Assembly (NCBI GenBank): GCA_038238115.1
Contig: JBBRYB010000111.1
Span: forward strand, 1-8,097
DNA length: 8,097 bases
DNA from: JBBRYB01 sp038238115
GTDB lineage: Bacteria > Actinomycetota > Actinomycetes > Propionibacteriales > Nocardioidaceae
Direction of reading: 5' to 3'
Under the pieces are notes generated by a model. It was not told where the DNA came from, searched no databases, and worked only from the letters and a program-made list of their open reading frames with translations. Below are positions 1-6,352 of the stretch, one piece after another; position 1 is the stretch's first letter, and each line of letters starts with the position of its first letter. The translations under genes and the position numbers were made by a program.

Positions 1-98
1 ACGCCGACGTCCTCACCCTCAAAGGCGCCAGCTATCGGCTACGCAACCGCGGGATCGACACCCTGCCCAGCATCAGAACCCAAGACACGGCAGACTAG
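1..98 (+). CDS. istB: IstB-like ATPase of an IS21-family element, C-terminal end only
   Basis: The reading frame starting at base 3 is open from the window edge and ends in TAG at 96-98, giving 31 residues. It includes ADVLTLKGASYRLR followed by GIDTLPS. That pattern (helix, LKG-x-SYRL, basic tail) is how many actinobacterial IS21 IstB helper ATPases end. IstB is the AAA+ partner of the IstA transposase and promotes target selection and strand transfer. The Walker motifs would lie to the left, outside the window, so they cannot be checked. The adjacent IS21-type terminal repeats at 121-163 support the assignment. The gene is cut by the window, not visibly damaged. Family assignment rests on a short C-terminus, so it is likely rather than certain. 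Confidence 0.68.
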   Translation, partial: ADVLTLKGASYRLRNRGIDTLPSIRTQDTAD

Positions 99-110
99 AA
101 AGCACGAACC

Positions 111-163
111 GGTGGCCTCGTTTTCGAGCGTCGCATCGGCCCCATTTTCGAGCGTTGTCGACA
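111..163 (+). mobile_element. Right terminal region of an IS21-family insertion sequence
   Basis: Just after the istB stop, TTTTCGAGCGT occurs twice in direct orientation, at 121-131 and 145-155, 24 bp apart. Each copy is preceded by a similar GG-rich stretch. The sequence then ends in TGTCGACA (156-163), so read inward the element begins with TG. IS21 elements typically carry several internal repeats near each end as transposase binding sites and have 5'-TG...CA-3' tips. I infer that the element ends at about base 163 and that the following DNA is the target. The left end lies outside the window, so the matching inverted terminus and target duplication cannot be checked. Confidence 0.62.
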
Positions 164-655
164 GTTGGAGCGATCTGGCCCGGGGCTCGCATCTGTTCGC
201 CGTCTTAGGGCTCTCCGACTCTGGCCGACCGGGTGACTGAGGATCGAGCGTCCTCGGCAGGCGACTCCAGGACTTCTATGTGGCAACGCCTGACATCACG
301 GCGTCCTCCGGCTAGAGCCCTGCCCCTGCCCGCTCCTGCCGGCCCGGTCTACTGATGGAGGCGTCCGAGCTCACGCCATGTGCGGCGCATCTCCCGCCTC
401 GACGGGCTGCGTGCTCGACGCCCGTCGATCTCACCAACCGCTGACGCCGATACACACGAGGCAGGCGGTCACCGCCCCTTGGGGAGGGTCGAAGGGAGGC
501 TCTGATGGAGAGTGTGTCGCTCGGTCGCACCGGGACTGTCCATCTGGGCTGTCGCAGAGGTCATCTCGCCCTACCCGAGGTTGTCGCAAGGCGATGAACT
601 GATCGAGCACCCGCCCCATGAGGTCTCCACTTCGTGATGTCCCTGAAGCGCACGT
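164..655. other. Gene-poor stretch between the IS end and the cyclase gene
   Basis: No open frame here has recognisable protein motifs, a good ribosome binding site, or the composition of the neighbouring genes; the candidates of about 60-75 residues are arginine/serine/proline-rich, as expected of chance frames in GC-rich DNA. The only structure I see is a short palindrome at 464-476 (GGCGGT-C-ACCGCC) followed by CCCC-TT-GGGG. I see no intrinsic terminator for the minus-strand gene that ends at 656. The stretch may be eroded sequence flanking the insertion. Confidence 0.5.
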
Positions 656-3600
656 TCAGTTCTGATCTCGTTCACATACGTTGAGGAGGCTTGCCGTCCG
701 AGAGAGCAGCGGCGCAGCTCGAAGTTGGGTCAGGATGACGTGGGCTTCCAGCAGCGTGTCCCGCGCTGGCAGCTCGAGGGCGAGACAGCAGCGGGCCGCA
801 CCCCGAAGTGCCTGGGCCTGTTCGAGCGGGTACCCGTATGTCGCCCAGGCGGCTGCAGCCTGCGTGTACAGGTCGACCCCTTGAGCATGTCTTCCTTCGG
901 CCTCCGCGAGAATCGCTCGGGCGGCCAGGACGTTGTTATCGGAGAAAAGCATTCCGGCGGGTGCGTGACCGATGATCCGCGTGATTGTCTCAGGGTGGCC
1001 AGCAGGGATGAGACGCCTAGCCAAGCGGGGCAAGGTTTGGATCAGGTCAGCGTCGATATCGGGGTTCTCGTCGAACTCGGGGTTCTCGAGTGTCGTCACC
1101 AGTTCATTGATGAGAGTGCAGACCGCGTCGTGGTCTTGGTTTGCCTCTGCGCAATCAATCGCAACGAGAAGCACATCGACCAGCGTGGACGGCTCCCCTG
1201 TGCGGGCAAGTGGAAGGGCCGAACCGACGTGTGCCTGAGCTTCGTCGAAGTCGCCGCGGATGGCCAGAACGGACGACCAGCTCAATTCCACAAACGCGGC
1301 GTGGCGAGGACTGTCGGTCATGGGCAGGAGTCGGCTAGCCTTCTCACACTCTGCGAGGGCGTCATCGATGCGCCCAGCAGTCGTCAGGGCCTCGGCGAGA
1401 TTCGCAGAACCCAGCAGACACGCGGTCTTGAGGCCGGCGTCGGCGGACCGCTGGACCACCTGCTCCAAGAAGGGGATTGCGGCTTCGACCGATTCACTCA
1501 TCCATTTCAGCAGGCCGATGTCATTGAGGGCCTGAATGAGAGTGGACGTGAGGTTGTGGGTCCGGGCGAGGTCGAGGGCTTCCATGACGTCGGTCTCGCC
1601 GGTGGGGTCCCCCGCCCAGATCCGTGCGATACCCCGGACTTCCGACGCCTCCGCGACCAAGCGGGCTGGAGAATTGTCGAGCCGTTCAGCGAGGTCTAGC
1701 GCTTGGCTGGCCCGATCGATTGCCTCCCGGAAGTGTCCCTCCATGCTCGAACTGCGGGCAAGGGCGATATAGGCGTCGAGCAGCTCCGTGCCGGGTGGCT
1801 GGCGCTCCAACACTGAGACTGCATGCTGCAAGAGGGCCTTGCCCTCGTCGAGGCGGGCCAGCGTTTCCAGCGTTGCGCTGCGGTGGACGTCGGCGAGTGC
1901 GGCGGCGACTGGGTTACCGACGCCCGCGGCTTCGTCGTGGGCCTGAATAAGGGCGTTGTCGGCGTCACCAGCCCGACCGGCGTGTGCAAGGATCTCGCCG
2001 AGCAGCATGAGCAGCTCGGGACGCGTGGGGTGACCGGTTAAGGTCAGGTCGAGGGCTGCCCGGGTGTGTGTTTCCGCCGCGGTGAGGTCGACGGGTTGGG
2101 CTTCGCGGGCGGCGCGGGTCTGCCAGTCCGCGGCCAGGGCCGCGACCTCCTCCACCACGGAAGGCGGTCCACTCGCCGCGGCCGTGAGGGTATGGGCGTG
2201 GGTGTAGTGGTGCGCGACGACGGCTGCCTGCCCACCCGATGAGCCGTCGCTACCGGTGGTGAGCGCGGCGTGCCAGTCTCCGGCCTGCCGGTGGTGGCCG
2301 GCGCGGACGGCACGGGGGAGCTGGTGGTAGGCGACGTCGGCGATCAGGGCATGGTTGAAGGTGTATTCGGGTTGCCCGGCGATGCTACTCGACCGGGACG
2401 GGCGTAGGTAGTCGCGACGGACCAGGTCATGCAGCCGGGTCGACACCGCGGCCAGGTCGGTGCCGGTGAGGGCCGCGACAGCGCCGGCCCAGAAGGTGTG
2501 CCCCACCACGGCGGCGGCCTGAAGCAGTTGCTTGTACTCCGCCGGCAGGGTGTCCAAGCGGGCAGCGATCACAGCCTGCACCGACCCCGGCAGGGTGTCT
2601 GCAAGGCCCGCGACCGTGTCTGGATCTGGCGCGGTACGGCCGGTCTGGTCGGTGAGCATGTTCAGGTACTCACGGGTATACAGCGGGTTCCCGGCAGACT
2701 TCACCAACAAGGCGGCGTGCAGATCAGCCGGGAGCACGACGGTGCCGAGCAGGCTGGTGACCAGCTGCGCGTTCTCGACATCCGAGAGCGGCGACAGCGT
2801 GATGGTGTGACTGTTGCGGTGACCGAACCCCCAGTCCTGCGCGGTGTCGTACAGTTCGGGGCGGGTCGTGGCGATGATCACCAAGGGCACTCCGACCACC
2901 CAGTCGAGTAGGTGGTTGAGAAATCCCAGCATGGCTGGGTCCGCCCAGTGCAGGTCCTCGACGACGAGGATGAGCGGGCCTGTCGTGGCGAGGGTTTCCA
3001 GGAATCGCCGCCACGCGGTGAACAGTTCTTCCTGCGGTGTCTCGGTGGCCGGCAATCCGACGAGCGGCGCCAGTCTTGCGATCAGCCATGACTCCTGTCC
3101 GGCAAGGTCCGTCATGTCGACCAGTGCGTGGACCGTGTCGGTCAGCTTGCCGGTTGCCGCGTCCGCTGCGTCGCTGTCGAGGATGCCGGTCTGGGCCTTC
3201 ACGATCTGCCCGAGTGCCGCGTAGGTGACGGCGTCGCCGTAGGACGGGCAGCGGCCCTGCCGCCAGGTGACCAGCTCCTCCCGATTGTCGATCCAGTCCG
3301 AGAATGCCTGCACCAGCCGCGACTTCCCGAGCCCCGGTTCGGCCACGATCGTGACGAGCTGGACGGAGTCTTCGCGGACCGCGCGGGTGAATGCCCGCTG
3401 CAACGCGCTGAACTCGTCGTCACGGCCGACCATCGGACGCGACGTCTCCGTCAGCGCTTCCCCCACGAAGCCACGTGCCCTCACGGCCACCCACACTTCC
3501 AACGGGTCAGCCTTGCCCTTCACCGTAACGGGATCACGCGGCTCATACTCGATGGCTGCCCGGGTCGCTTCCCGGGTCGAGCGGCCCACAAGTACCGCCC

Positions 3601-4120
3601 CGACCCGTGCCGCAGTCTGCAACCGGGCGGCGGTGTTCACCACATCCCCGGCCAGCATCCCTTCGCCGCGCTCGGGCCGGGCACCGGTCGAAACCACCGC
3701 CTCACCCGTCGCCACCCCCACCCGCACCGCCAGATCGAGACCGTGGGCCCGGTTAAGATCGTCGACCGCGTCCAGCAACGCCAGACCGGCGCGGACGGCC
3801 CGCTCCGGGTCATCCTCATGCACCACCGGAGCACCGAACGCCGCCATCACCGCGTCCCCGATGAACTTCTCCACCGTCCCACCGAACCGCTCAATCTCCA
3901 CCCGGGCACGGGCGTGATACGGCGACAGGGCAGCCTGCACCTCCTCCGGATCGGCCCCATCGGACGCAGCCGTGAACCCCACCAGATCACAAAACAACAC
4001 CGACACGACCTTGCGCTCACGCCCACCCGCCGGCGCCGCAGCCGCAAGACGAGTGCCACACTCACCGCAGAACTTGATGCCAACGGGGTTCTCGAAACCA
4101 CAAGACTGGCAGATAGGCAC
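656..4120 (-). CDS. Class III adenylate/guanylate cyclase - AAA ATPase - TPR signalling protein
   Basis: This large cytosolic protein (1154 residues from the chosen start) belongs to the actinobacterial cyclase/AAA/TPR family. An N-terminal zinc ribbon has Cys4, Cys7, Cys18 and Cys21. The class III cyclase domain (about 36-215) keeps metal Asp45 (FCDLVGFT), Lys85 and Asp89 (EKFIGDAVM), and the transition-state pair Asn162/Arg166 (DVVNTAARL), so catalysis looks possible; the position seven before Asn162, where adenylyl cyclases have an adenine-binding Asp, is Met155. An NTPase domain starts near 230 (VGRDDEF), with Walker A AEPGLGKS (260-267) and Walker B LILVVEDLHWAD (383-394). After a winged-helix-like part (about 520-605), residues from about 680 are alpha-helical and TPR-like. 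The open frame extends to 4186, but GTG at 4120 is preferred: an AGGGTG ribosome site lies 6 nt upstream, and family members begin just before the zinc ribbon. I see no DNA-binding C-terminal domain. It is transcribed alone; its ligand is unknown. Confidence 0.9.
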   Translation of the reverse strand: MPICQSCGFENPVGIKFCGECGTRLAAAAPAGGRERKVVSVLFCDLVGFTAASDGADPEEVQAALSPYHARARVEIERFGGTVEKFIGDAVMAAFGAPVVHEDDPERAVRAGLALLDAVDDLNRAHGLDLAVRVGVATGEAVVSTGARPERGEGMLAGDVVNTAARLQTAARVGAVLVGRSTREATRAAIEYEPRDPVTVKGKADPLEVWVAVRARGFVGEALTETSRPMVGRDDEFSALQRAFTRAVREDSVQLVTIVAEPGLGKSRLVQAFSDWIDNREELVTWRQGRCPSYGDAVTYAALGQIVKAQTGILDSDAADAATGKLTDTVHALVDMTDLAGQESWLIARLAPLVGLPATETPQEELFTAWRRFLETLATTGPLILVVEDLHWADPAMLGFLNHLLDWVVGVPLVIIATTRPELYDTAQDWGFGHRNSHTITLSPLSDVENAQLVTSLLGTVVLPADLHAALLVKSAGNPLYTREYLNMLTDQTGRTAPDPDTVAGLADTLPGSVQAVIAARLDTLPAEYKQLLQAAAVVGHTFWAGAVAALTGTDLAAVSTRLHDLVRRDYLRPSRSSSIAGQPEYTFNHALIADVAYHQLPRAVRAGHHRQAGDWHAALTTGSDGSSGGQAAVVAHHYTHAHTLTAAASGPPSVVEEVAALAADWQTRAAREAQPVDLTAAETHTRAALDLTLTGHPTRPELLMLLGEILAHAGRAGDADNALIQAHDEAAGVGNPVAAALADVHRSATLETLARLDEGKALLQHAVSVLERQPPGTELLDAYIALARSSSMEGHFREAIDRASQALDLAERLDNSPARLVAEASEVRGIARIWAGDPTGETDVMEALDLARTHNLTSTLIQALNDIGLLKWMSESVEAAIPFLEQVVQRSADAGLKTACLLGSANLAEALTTAGRIDDALAECEKASRLLPMTDSPRHAAFVELSWSSVLAIRGDFDEAQAHVGSALPLARTGEPSTLVDVLLVAIDCAEANQDHDAVCTLINELVTTLENPEFDENPDIDADLIQTLPRLARRLIPAGHPETITRIIGHAPAGMLFSDNNVLAARAILAEAEGRHAQGVDLYTQAAAAWATYGYPLEQAQALRGAARCCLALELPARDTLLEAHVILTQLRAAPLLSRTASLLNVCERDQN

Positions 4121-4126
4121 GAGACA

Positions 4127-4132
4127 CACCCT
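4127..4132 (-). promoter_or_regulatory. Ribosome binding site supporting the GTG start of the cyclase gene
   Basis: On the minus strand AGGGTG lies 6 nt before the GTG at 4120-4118. No comparable purine-rich site was noted before the longer ATG start at 4186. This decides the start in favour of a protein beginning VPICQSC (fMet initiated), which places the zinc ribbon at the extreme N-terminus. Confidence 0.55.
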
Positions 4133-4144
4133 AAACGGACACCG

Positions 4145-4184
4145 GTCCCGAGCTGCGGCCAAGAACCAATATCCAGCTCGGGAC
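4145..4184 (-). promoter_or_regulatory. Perfect 11-bp inverted repeat upstream of the cyclase gene
   Basis: GTCCCGAGCTG (4145-4155) and CAGCTCGGGAC (4174-4184) are exact reverse complements with an 18-bp A/T-richer spacer. The repeat lies 25-64 bp upstream of the preferred GTG start and partly overlaps the longer frame to 4186, which is another reason to doubt that longer start. It could be an operator for a dimeric regulator spanning the promoter, or a hairpin in the 5' leader. A weak -10-like GATATT lies in the spacer on the minus strand, with CTGACA about 20 bp upstream of it; I regard that promoter as unproven. Confidence 0.5.
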
Positions 4185-4339
4185 AAGCCGCGATGTCAGC
4201 GAATCGCACTACCGCTACGCGCCGCTACCGACAGCAGGCTCCTGACGGCAGCCGTGACTGCAACGGAGCCAGATTCACCCGAATCACGACGACGGCCGGC
4301 TGGCTGGCTGAGCGTGAAACCGGCGCCACGCGACCAGTT

Positions 4340-4403
4340 CAGACAAGTCGGTTAAGCCTACGGATCAGAAGGTTGGGGGTTCGAAATCCCTCCCAGCGCG
4401 CCA
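4340..4403 (+). tRNA. Partial or decayed tRNA-Arg(ACG), 3' portion; possible attachment site
   Basis: CTACGGATCAGAAGG (4358-4372) matches the anticodon loop, 3' anticodon stem and variable loop typical of actinobacterial tRNA-Arg with anticodon ACG (4360-4362). A T-arm follows (GGGGGTTCGAAATCCC from 4375, one A more than the usual TTCGAAT), then an acceptor-like strand ending in CCA at 4401-4403. The 5' half does not fold: no acceptor strand complementary to CCAGCGCG and no anticodon 5' stem pairing with TCAGA. AGTCGGTTA (4346-4354) resembles a D-loop, so this may be a whole gene with deletions. The other reading is the displaced 3' half left at one end of an element integrated in the anticodon loop, which would put the element on the left. 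It is probably not a functional tRNA. Confidence 0.6.
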
Positions 4404-4407
4404 GCAG

Positions 4408-4441
4408 AAGCCCGGGTCAATCTCGCCATTGACCTGGGCTT
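4408..4441 (+). terminator. Strong intrinsic terminator after the tRNA fragment
   Basis: Arms AAGCCCGGGTCAAT (4408-4421) and ATTGACCTGGGCTT (4428-4441) pair over 14 bp with a single G-T wobble, around a 6-nt loop (CTCGCC). The 3' arm runs into TTTT (4440-4443) and then GTGTT. It starts 5 nt after the CCA of the tRNA fragment, the usual place for a tRNA terminator, so the tRNA 3' end and its native downstream sequence appear to have stayed together. By near-symmetry it could also act on minus-strand transcription. Confidence 0.8.
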
Positions 4442-4448
4442 TTGTGTT

Positions 4449-4740
4449 CGCGACGGGCTCGGGTCGGTGCCACGGGTGCTGGTCTGGGACGGCGAGGTGC
4501 GATCGGCCGGTGGCGGGCCGGCCGGGTCGAGCTGACCGAGCAGTCTCAGGCGTTCCGCGGCACGTGGGGGGCCAAGTTGTTGGTCTGCAAACCGGCCGAC
4601 CCCGGAGGTCAGGGGACTCATCGAGCGGGTGCACGACTGCCTGGAACGCTGGTTCGTGCCCGGCCGCACGTTCACCGGCGAGGCGGACTTCGAGACCGCG
4701 CTGCCCAGGTCGTGCCCAATGCCGCAACGTCGACGATCCG
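4449..4740 (+). pseudogene. istA: Degenerate IS21-family IstA transposase fragment
   Basis: Three consecutive pieces in shifting frames match the catalytic core of IS21 IstA (DDE/RNase H fold). First comes GLGSVPRVLVWDGE (from 4455), holding a conserved core Asp. From about 4499, in another frame, comes AIGRWRAGRVELT and then AFRGTWGAKLLVCKPADP. The first frame returns at 4602 with PEVRGLIERVHDCLERWF, which holds the catalytic Glu, and then PGRTFTGEADFETAL. The second shift is explained by one extra C in the run around 4600. Homology fades after about 4700, and both the N-terminal HTH/first Asp region and any istB partner are missing. The relic begins right after the terminator at 4441. It cannot encode an active transposase. 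It need not come from the same element as the IS end at 163. Confidence 0.75.
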
Positions 4741-4908
4741 ATCCACCCGTCTGGTGCATCGGGCGTGGCCGCCTTCGGCAGTCTCTTCCTGGCGTAGACG
4801 CCCCACTTCGGCGCCCTCGGGCAAGCCACGCCGAGGATGCCCACTATCCACCGATGACGCCGTGAGGGACGATACGAGATAGGTGCGGCAGCGCATCGCA
4901 GCGACGAC

Positions 4909-4913
4909 GGAGG
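4909..4913 (+). promoter_or_regulatory. Ribosome binding site of the VOC gene
   Basis: GGAGG lies 5 nt before ATG at 4919 and selects that ATG over the upstream in-frame GTG at 4883, which has no such site. Confidence 0.7.
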
Positions 4914-4918
4914 TTGGC

Positions 4919-5266
4919 ATGGCGAACAACATCGACTACTTCGAGATCGGCTCGCCCGACCCGGAGGCATCGAAGGCCTTCTACGGACAGCTGTTTGGCT
5001 GGGAGATCGAGCCTCCGTCGTCGCCGGCTCAGTACAGCATGGTCGAGGAGGGCCGTGGCGGCCTGTGGGACACCTCCGCAATCGGTGGCGGGAGCTGGGC
5101 AATCTTCTACGTACACGTTGATGATGTGCACGCTGCGATCGATCAGGCGCAGGAACTCGGTGCCACCGTAGTTGTCCCCTTCACCGACAATGGCGCGATC
5201 GAGTTCGCCCACATCATCGACCCGCTCGGCAACCGCCTGGGGATCTGGCGACCCAAGTCTTCCTAG
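4919..5266 (+). CDS. VOC (glyoxalase/bleomycin-resistance fold) family protein
   Basis: This 115-residue protein is the size of one vicinal-oxygen-chelate domain made of two beta-alpha-beta-beta-beta modules. Module one starts with NIDYFEIGSPDPEASKAFYG and FGWEI (residues 4-30). Module two holds FYVHVDDVHAAIDQAQELGATVV (63-85) and ends in the family signature FAHIIDPLGNRLGIW (96-110). Proteins with this N-terminus and GLWDTS/GGGSWAIFYV segments are common single-domain VOC proteins of actinomycetes. The family includes metal-dependent isomerases and dioxygenases as well as drug-binding resistance proteins; the substrate here cannot be read, and I do not see a clear full glyoxalase I metal set. 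It probably acts as a cytosolic dimer. ATG 4919 has a GGAGG site. Its upstream neighbour is the IstA relic and its downstream one the oxidoreductase relic, so it is probably monocistronic. Confidence 0.88.
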   Translation: MANNIDYFEIGSPDPEASKAFYGQLFGWEIEPPSSPAQYSMVEEGRGGLWDTSAIGGGSWAIFYVHVDDVHAAIDQAQELGATVVVPFTDNGAIEFAHIIDPLGNRLGIWRPKSS

Positions 5267-5411
5267 CGGGAAACGTTGGAGGTACTGGAACGGCCCGTCG
5301 TCAGCGGCCAACGCAAGCCGTCCGGGATGGGCCCACGCGTGAGGCCGAGCGGCCGCATCGTTGAGCTATGCAGGCATTCGGAGCCCCGTGCGCCCCTCCC
5401 GAGGTGGCAAT

Positions 5412-5600
5412 GTGCGGGTAGCGATCGCCGGCGCCAGCGGACTGGTCGACCGGTAGACCGAATCGCTGTACGCGCGGCGTGCCACGAGACCGTCGCTCTT
5501 TTCTCGGTCGACCGGTGTCGGTGCCCTCGACGACAACGGGCTGGATGCGGCGCTGGGTGGTGTCGGCGCGGTCATCGACGGCATCCATGGCTGCTGGCCG
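5412..5600 (+). pseudogene. Relic of an NAD(P)-binding (SDR/NmrA-like) oxidoreductase
   Basis: A GTG at 5412 preceded by GAGGTGG opens VRVAIAGASGLVDR and then stops at TAG (5454-5456). GASG-LV is the glycine-rich dinucleotide-binding turn of atypical SDR/NmrA proteins, which usually start exactly like this. Homology-like text continues in other frames: RIAVRAACHETVALFS after the stop, then, after another frame change, STGVGALDDNGLDAALGG and VGAVID (about 5514-5580), which corresponds to the second Rossmann unit and the V-D-A-V-I-D strand of the family. Beyond about 5600 I cannot follow it. At least two frame changes and a premature stop make it non-functional. Family assignment comes from motif memory, and exact ends are uncertain. 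Confidence 0.55.
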
Positions 5601-5856
5601 CCTGGCGTGATTACGCCGTTCGATGCGACACGGCCGTCGAGGTACTCCTGCCCTGTGAAGACCCGCCGCGACACGCCGCAAAAGGCGGCCTTTGCCGACG
5701 TGTCGGGGGATGCCAGGATCATCCAGCGCCTTCGGGTCGACGGTGCTGAGCCCGCCACTGCGTCGTCGCCTCCCGGGCCAGTACGTGAGAGCCGTGGTGG
5801 TGCGACACCACCTTCACTCGAGCCGGATTGCGGCGTCGACGGCATACTCGTTGTCC
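5601..5856. other. Unassigned stretch, probably the eroded tail of the oxidoreductase relic
   Basis: Long frames exist on both strands here but none shows recognisable motifs or a ribosome site. The composition still looks coding-derived. The likeliest explanation is continued decay of the preceding oxidoreductase gene. I see no clear promoter for the next gene. Confidence 0.35.
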
Positions 5857-6309
5857 ATGAGGTTCCACGCGATAGTCGAACTGGGCGGCAAGACCGCGAC
5901 GGGGATCGCGGTTCCTGACAATGTCGTGGCGGCGCTGGGGTCGGGCAAGCGTCCACCGGTCCGGGTCACGATCGGTGCCTACAGCTACCGGACGACGGTC
6001 GCTCCGATGGGGGGTCGCTTCTTCGTGCCGCTCAGTGCGGAGAACCGTGCCGCGGCAGGCGTTGCTGCGGGTGATGAGCTCGACGTCGACATCGAGCTCG
6101 ATGACGAGCCGCGCGAGGTCGTCACTCCTGACGACCTCGCACACGCGCTTGCGCTCGATCACTCGGCGCAGACCTTCTTCAACGGGCTCGCCTACTCCCA
6201 CCGCAAGGAATGGGTCCGCTGGATCGAGGACGCCAAGAAGGCCGAGACTCGGGCAGCACGCGTCGCCAAGGCGGTCACGTCGCTGCACGACGGCGTCCGC
6301 ACGCACTGA
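5857..6309 (+). CDS. DUF1905 / YdeI-OmpD-associated family protein
   Basis: The 150-residue protein has two recognisable parts. Residues 1-80 form a DUF1905-type beta domain: RFHAIVELGGKTATGIAVP, then PVRVTIGAYSYRTTVAPMGGRFFVPLS and the turn VAAGDELDVDIELD. Residues 88-150 match the helical YdeI/OmdA (OmpD-associated) tail: VVTPDDLAHAL, then FFNGLAYSHRKEWVRWIEDA and KAETRAARVAKAV. YdeI of Salmonella is linked to cationic-peptide/polymyxin resistance through OmpD; actinomycetes have no OmpD, so the role here is unknown. I prefer ATG 5857 to the upstream start at 5692, because the domain begins at that Met and the preceding 55 residues look non-coding. No clear ribosome site precedes it, so translation may be leaderless. 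It converges with the DUF899 gene, 43 bp apart. Confidence 0.87.
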   Translation: MRFHAIVELGGKTATGIAVPDNVVAALGSGKRPPVRVTIGAYSYRTTVAPMGGRFFVPLSAENRAAAGVAAGDELDVDIELDDEPREVVTPDDLAHALALDHSAQTFFNGLAYSHRKEWVRWIEDAKKAETRAARVAKAVTSLHDGVRTH

Positions 6310-6318
6310 GCCGTTGCC

Positions 6319-6335
6319 GTTGGCGCTGCGCCGAC
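6319..6335. terminator. Short hairpin between convergent genes, possible bidirectional terminator
   Basis: GTTGGCG (6319-6325) and CGCCGAC (6329-6335) pair over 7 bp with one wobble around CTG. It lies in the 43-bp gap between two convergent stops (6309 and 6353). No T-run follows on either strand, so termination activity is a guess from position and fold. Confidence 0.35.
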
Positions 6336-6352
6336 CCCGTCCTGGCGAGCCG

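Noticed and set aside
725..1699. Plus-strand open frame (324 residues) opposite the TPR half of the cyclase gene
   Set aside because: Antisense to a well-supported coding region, with no recognisable family pattern.
4121..4186. Longer N-terminus of the cyclase protein from ATG 4186
   Set aside because: The extra 22 residues match nothing in the family, overlap the inverted repeat, and have no ribosome site, whereas GTG 4120 has AGGGTG 6 nt upstream.
4298..4312. GGCTGGCTGGCTG tandem repeat left of the tRNA fragment
   Set aside because: Only three short units, a common chance pattern in GC-rich DNA.
4327..4403. A complete functional tRNA gene
   Set aside because: The 5' strand cannot pair with the acceptor CCAGCGCG or with the 3' anticodon stem TCAGA, and the T-loop has an extra A.
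3128..4432. Long plus-strand open frame (434 residues) opposite the cyclase gene
   Set aside because: It is the antisense of a clearly recognised gene, its text is histidine/arginine/proline-rich without motifs, and it has no ribosome site. Long antisense frames are normal in GC-rich genes.
4365..5102. Minus-strand open frame (245 residues) across the tRNA terminator, IstA relic and VOC gene
   Set aside because: It overlaps three better supported features and reads as arginine/proline-rich antisense text.
5276..5749. Plus-strand open frame (157 residues) after the VOC gene as a real gene
   Set aside because: It has no consistent motif. The recognisable oxidoreductase pieces lie in different frames, so this frame is a by-product of the relic.
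5366..5956. Minus-strand open frame (196 residues) opposite the oxidoreductase relic
   Set aside because: No motif and no ribosome site; it also runs into the 5' end of the supported DUF1905 gene.
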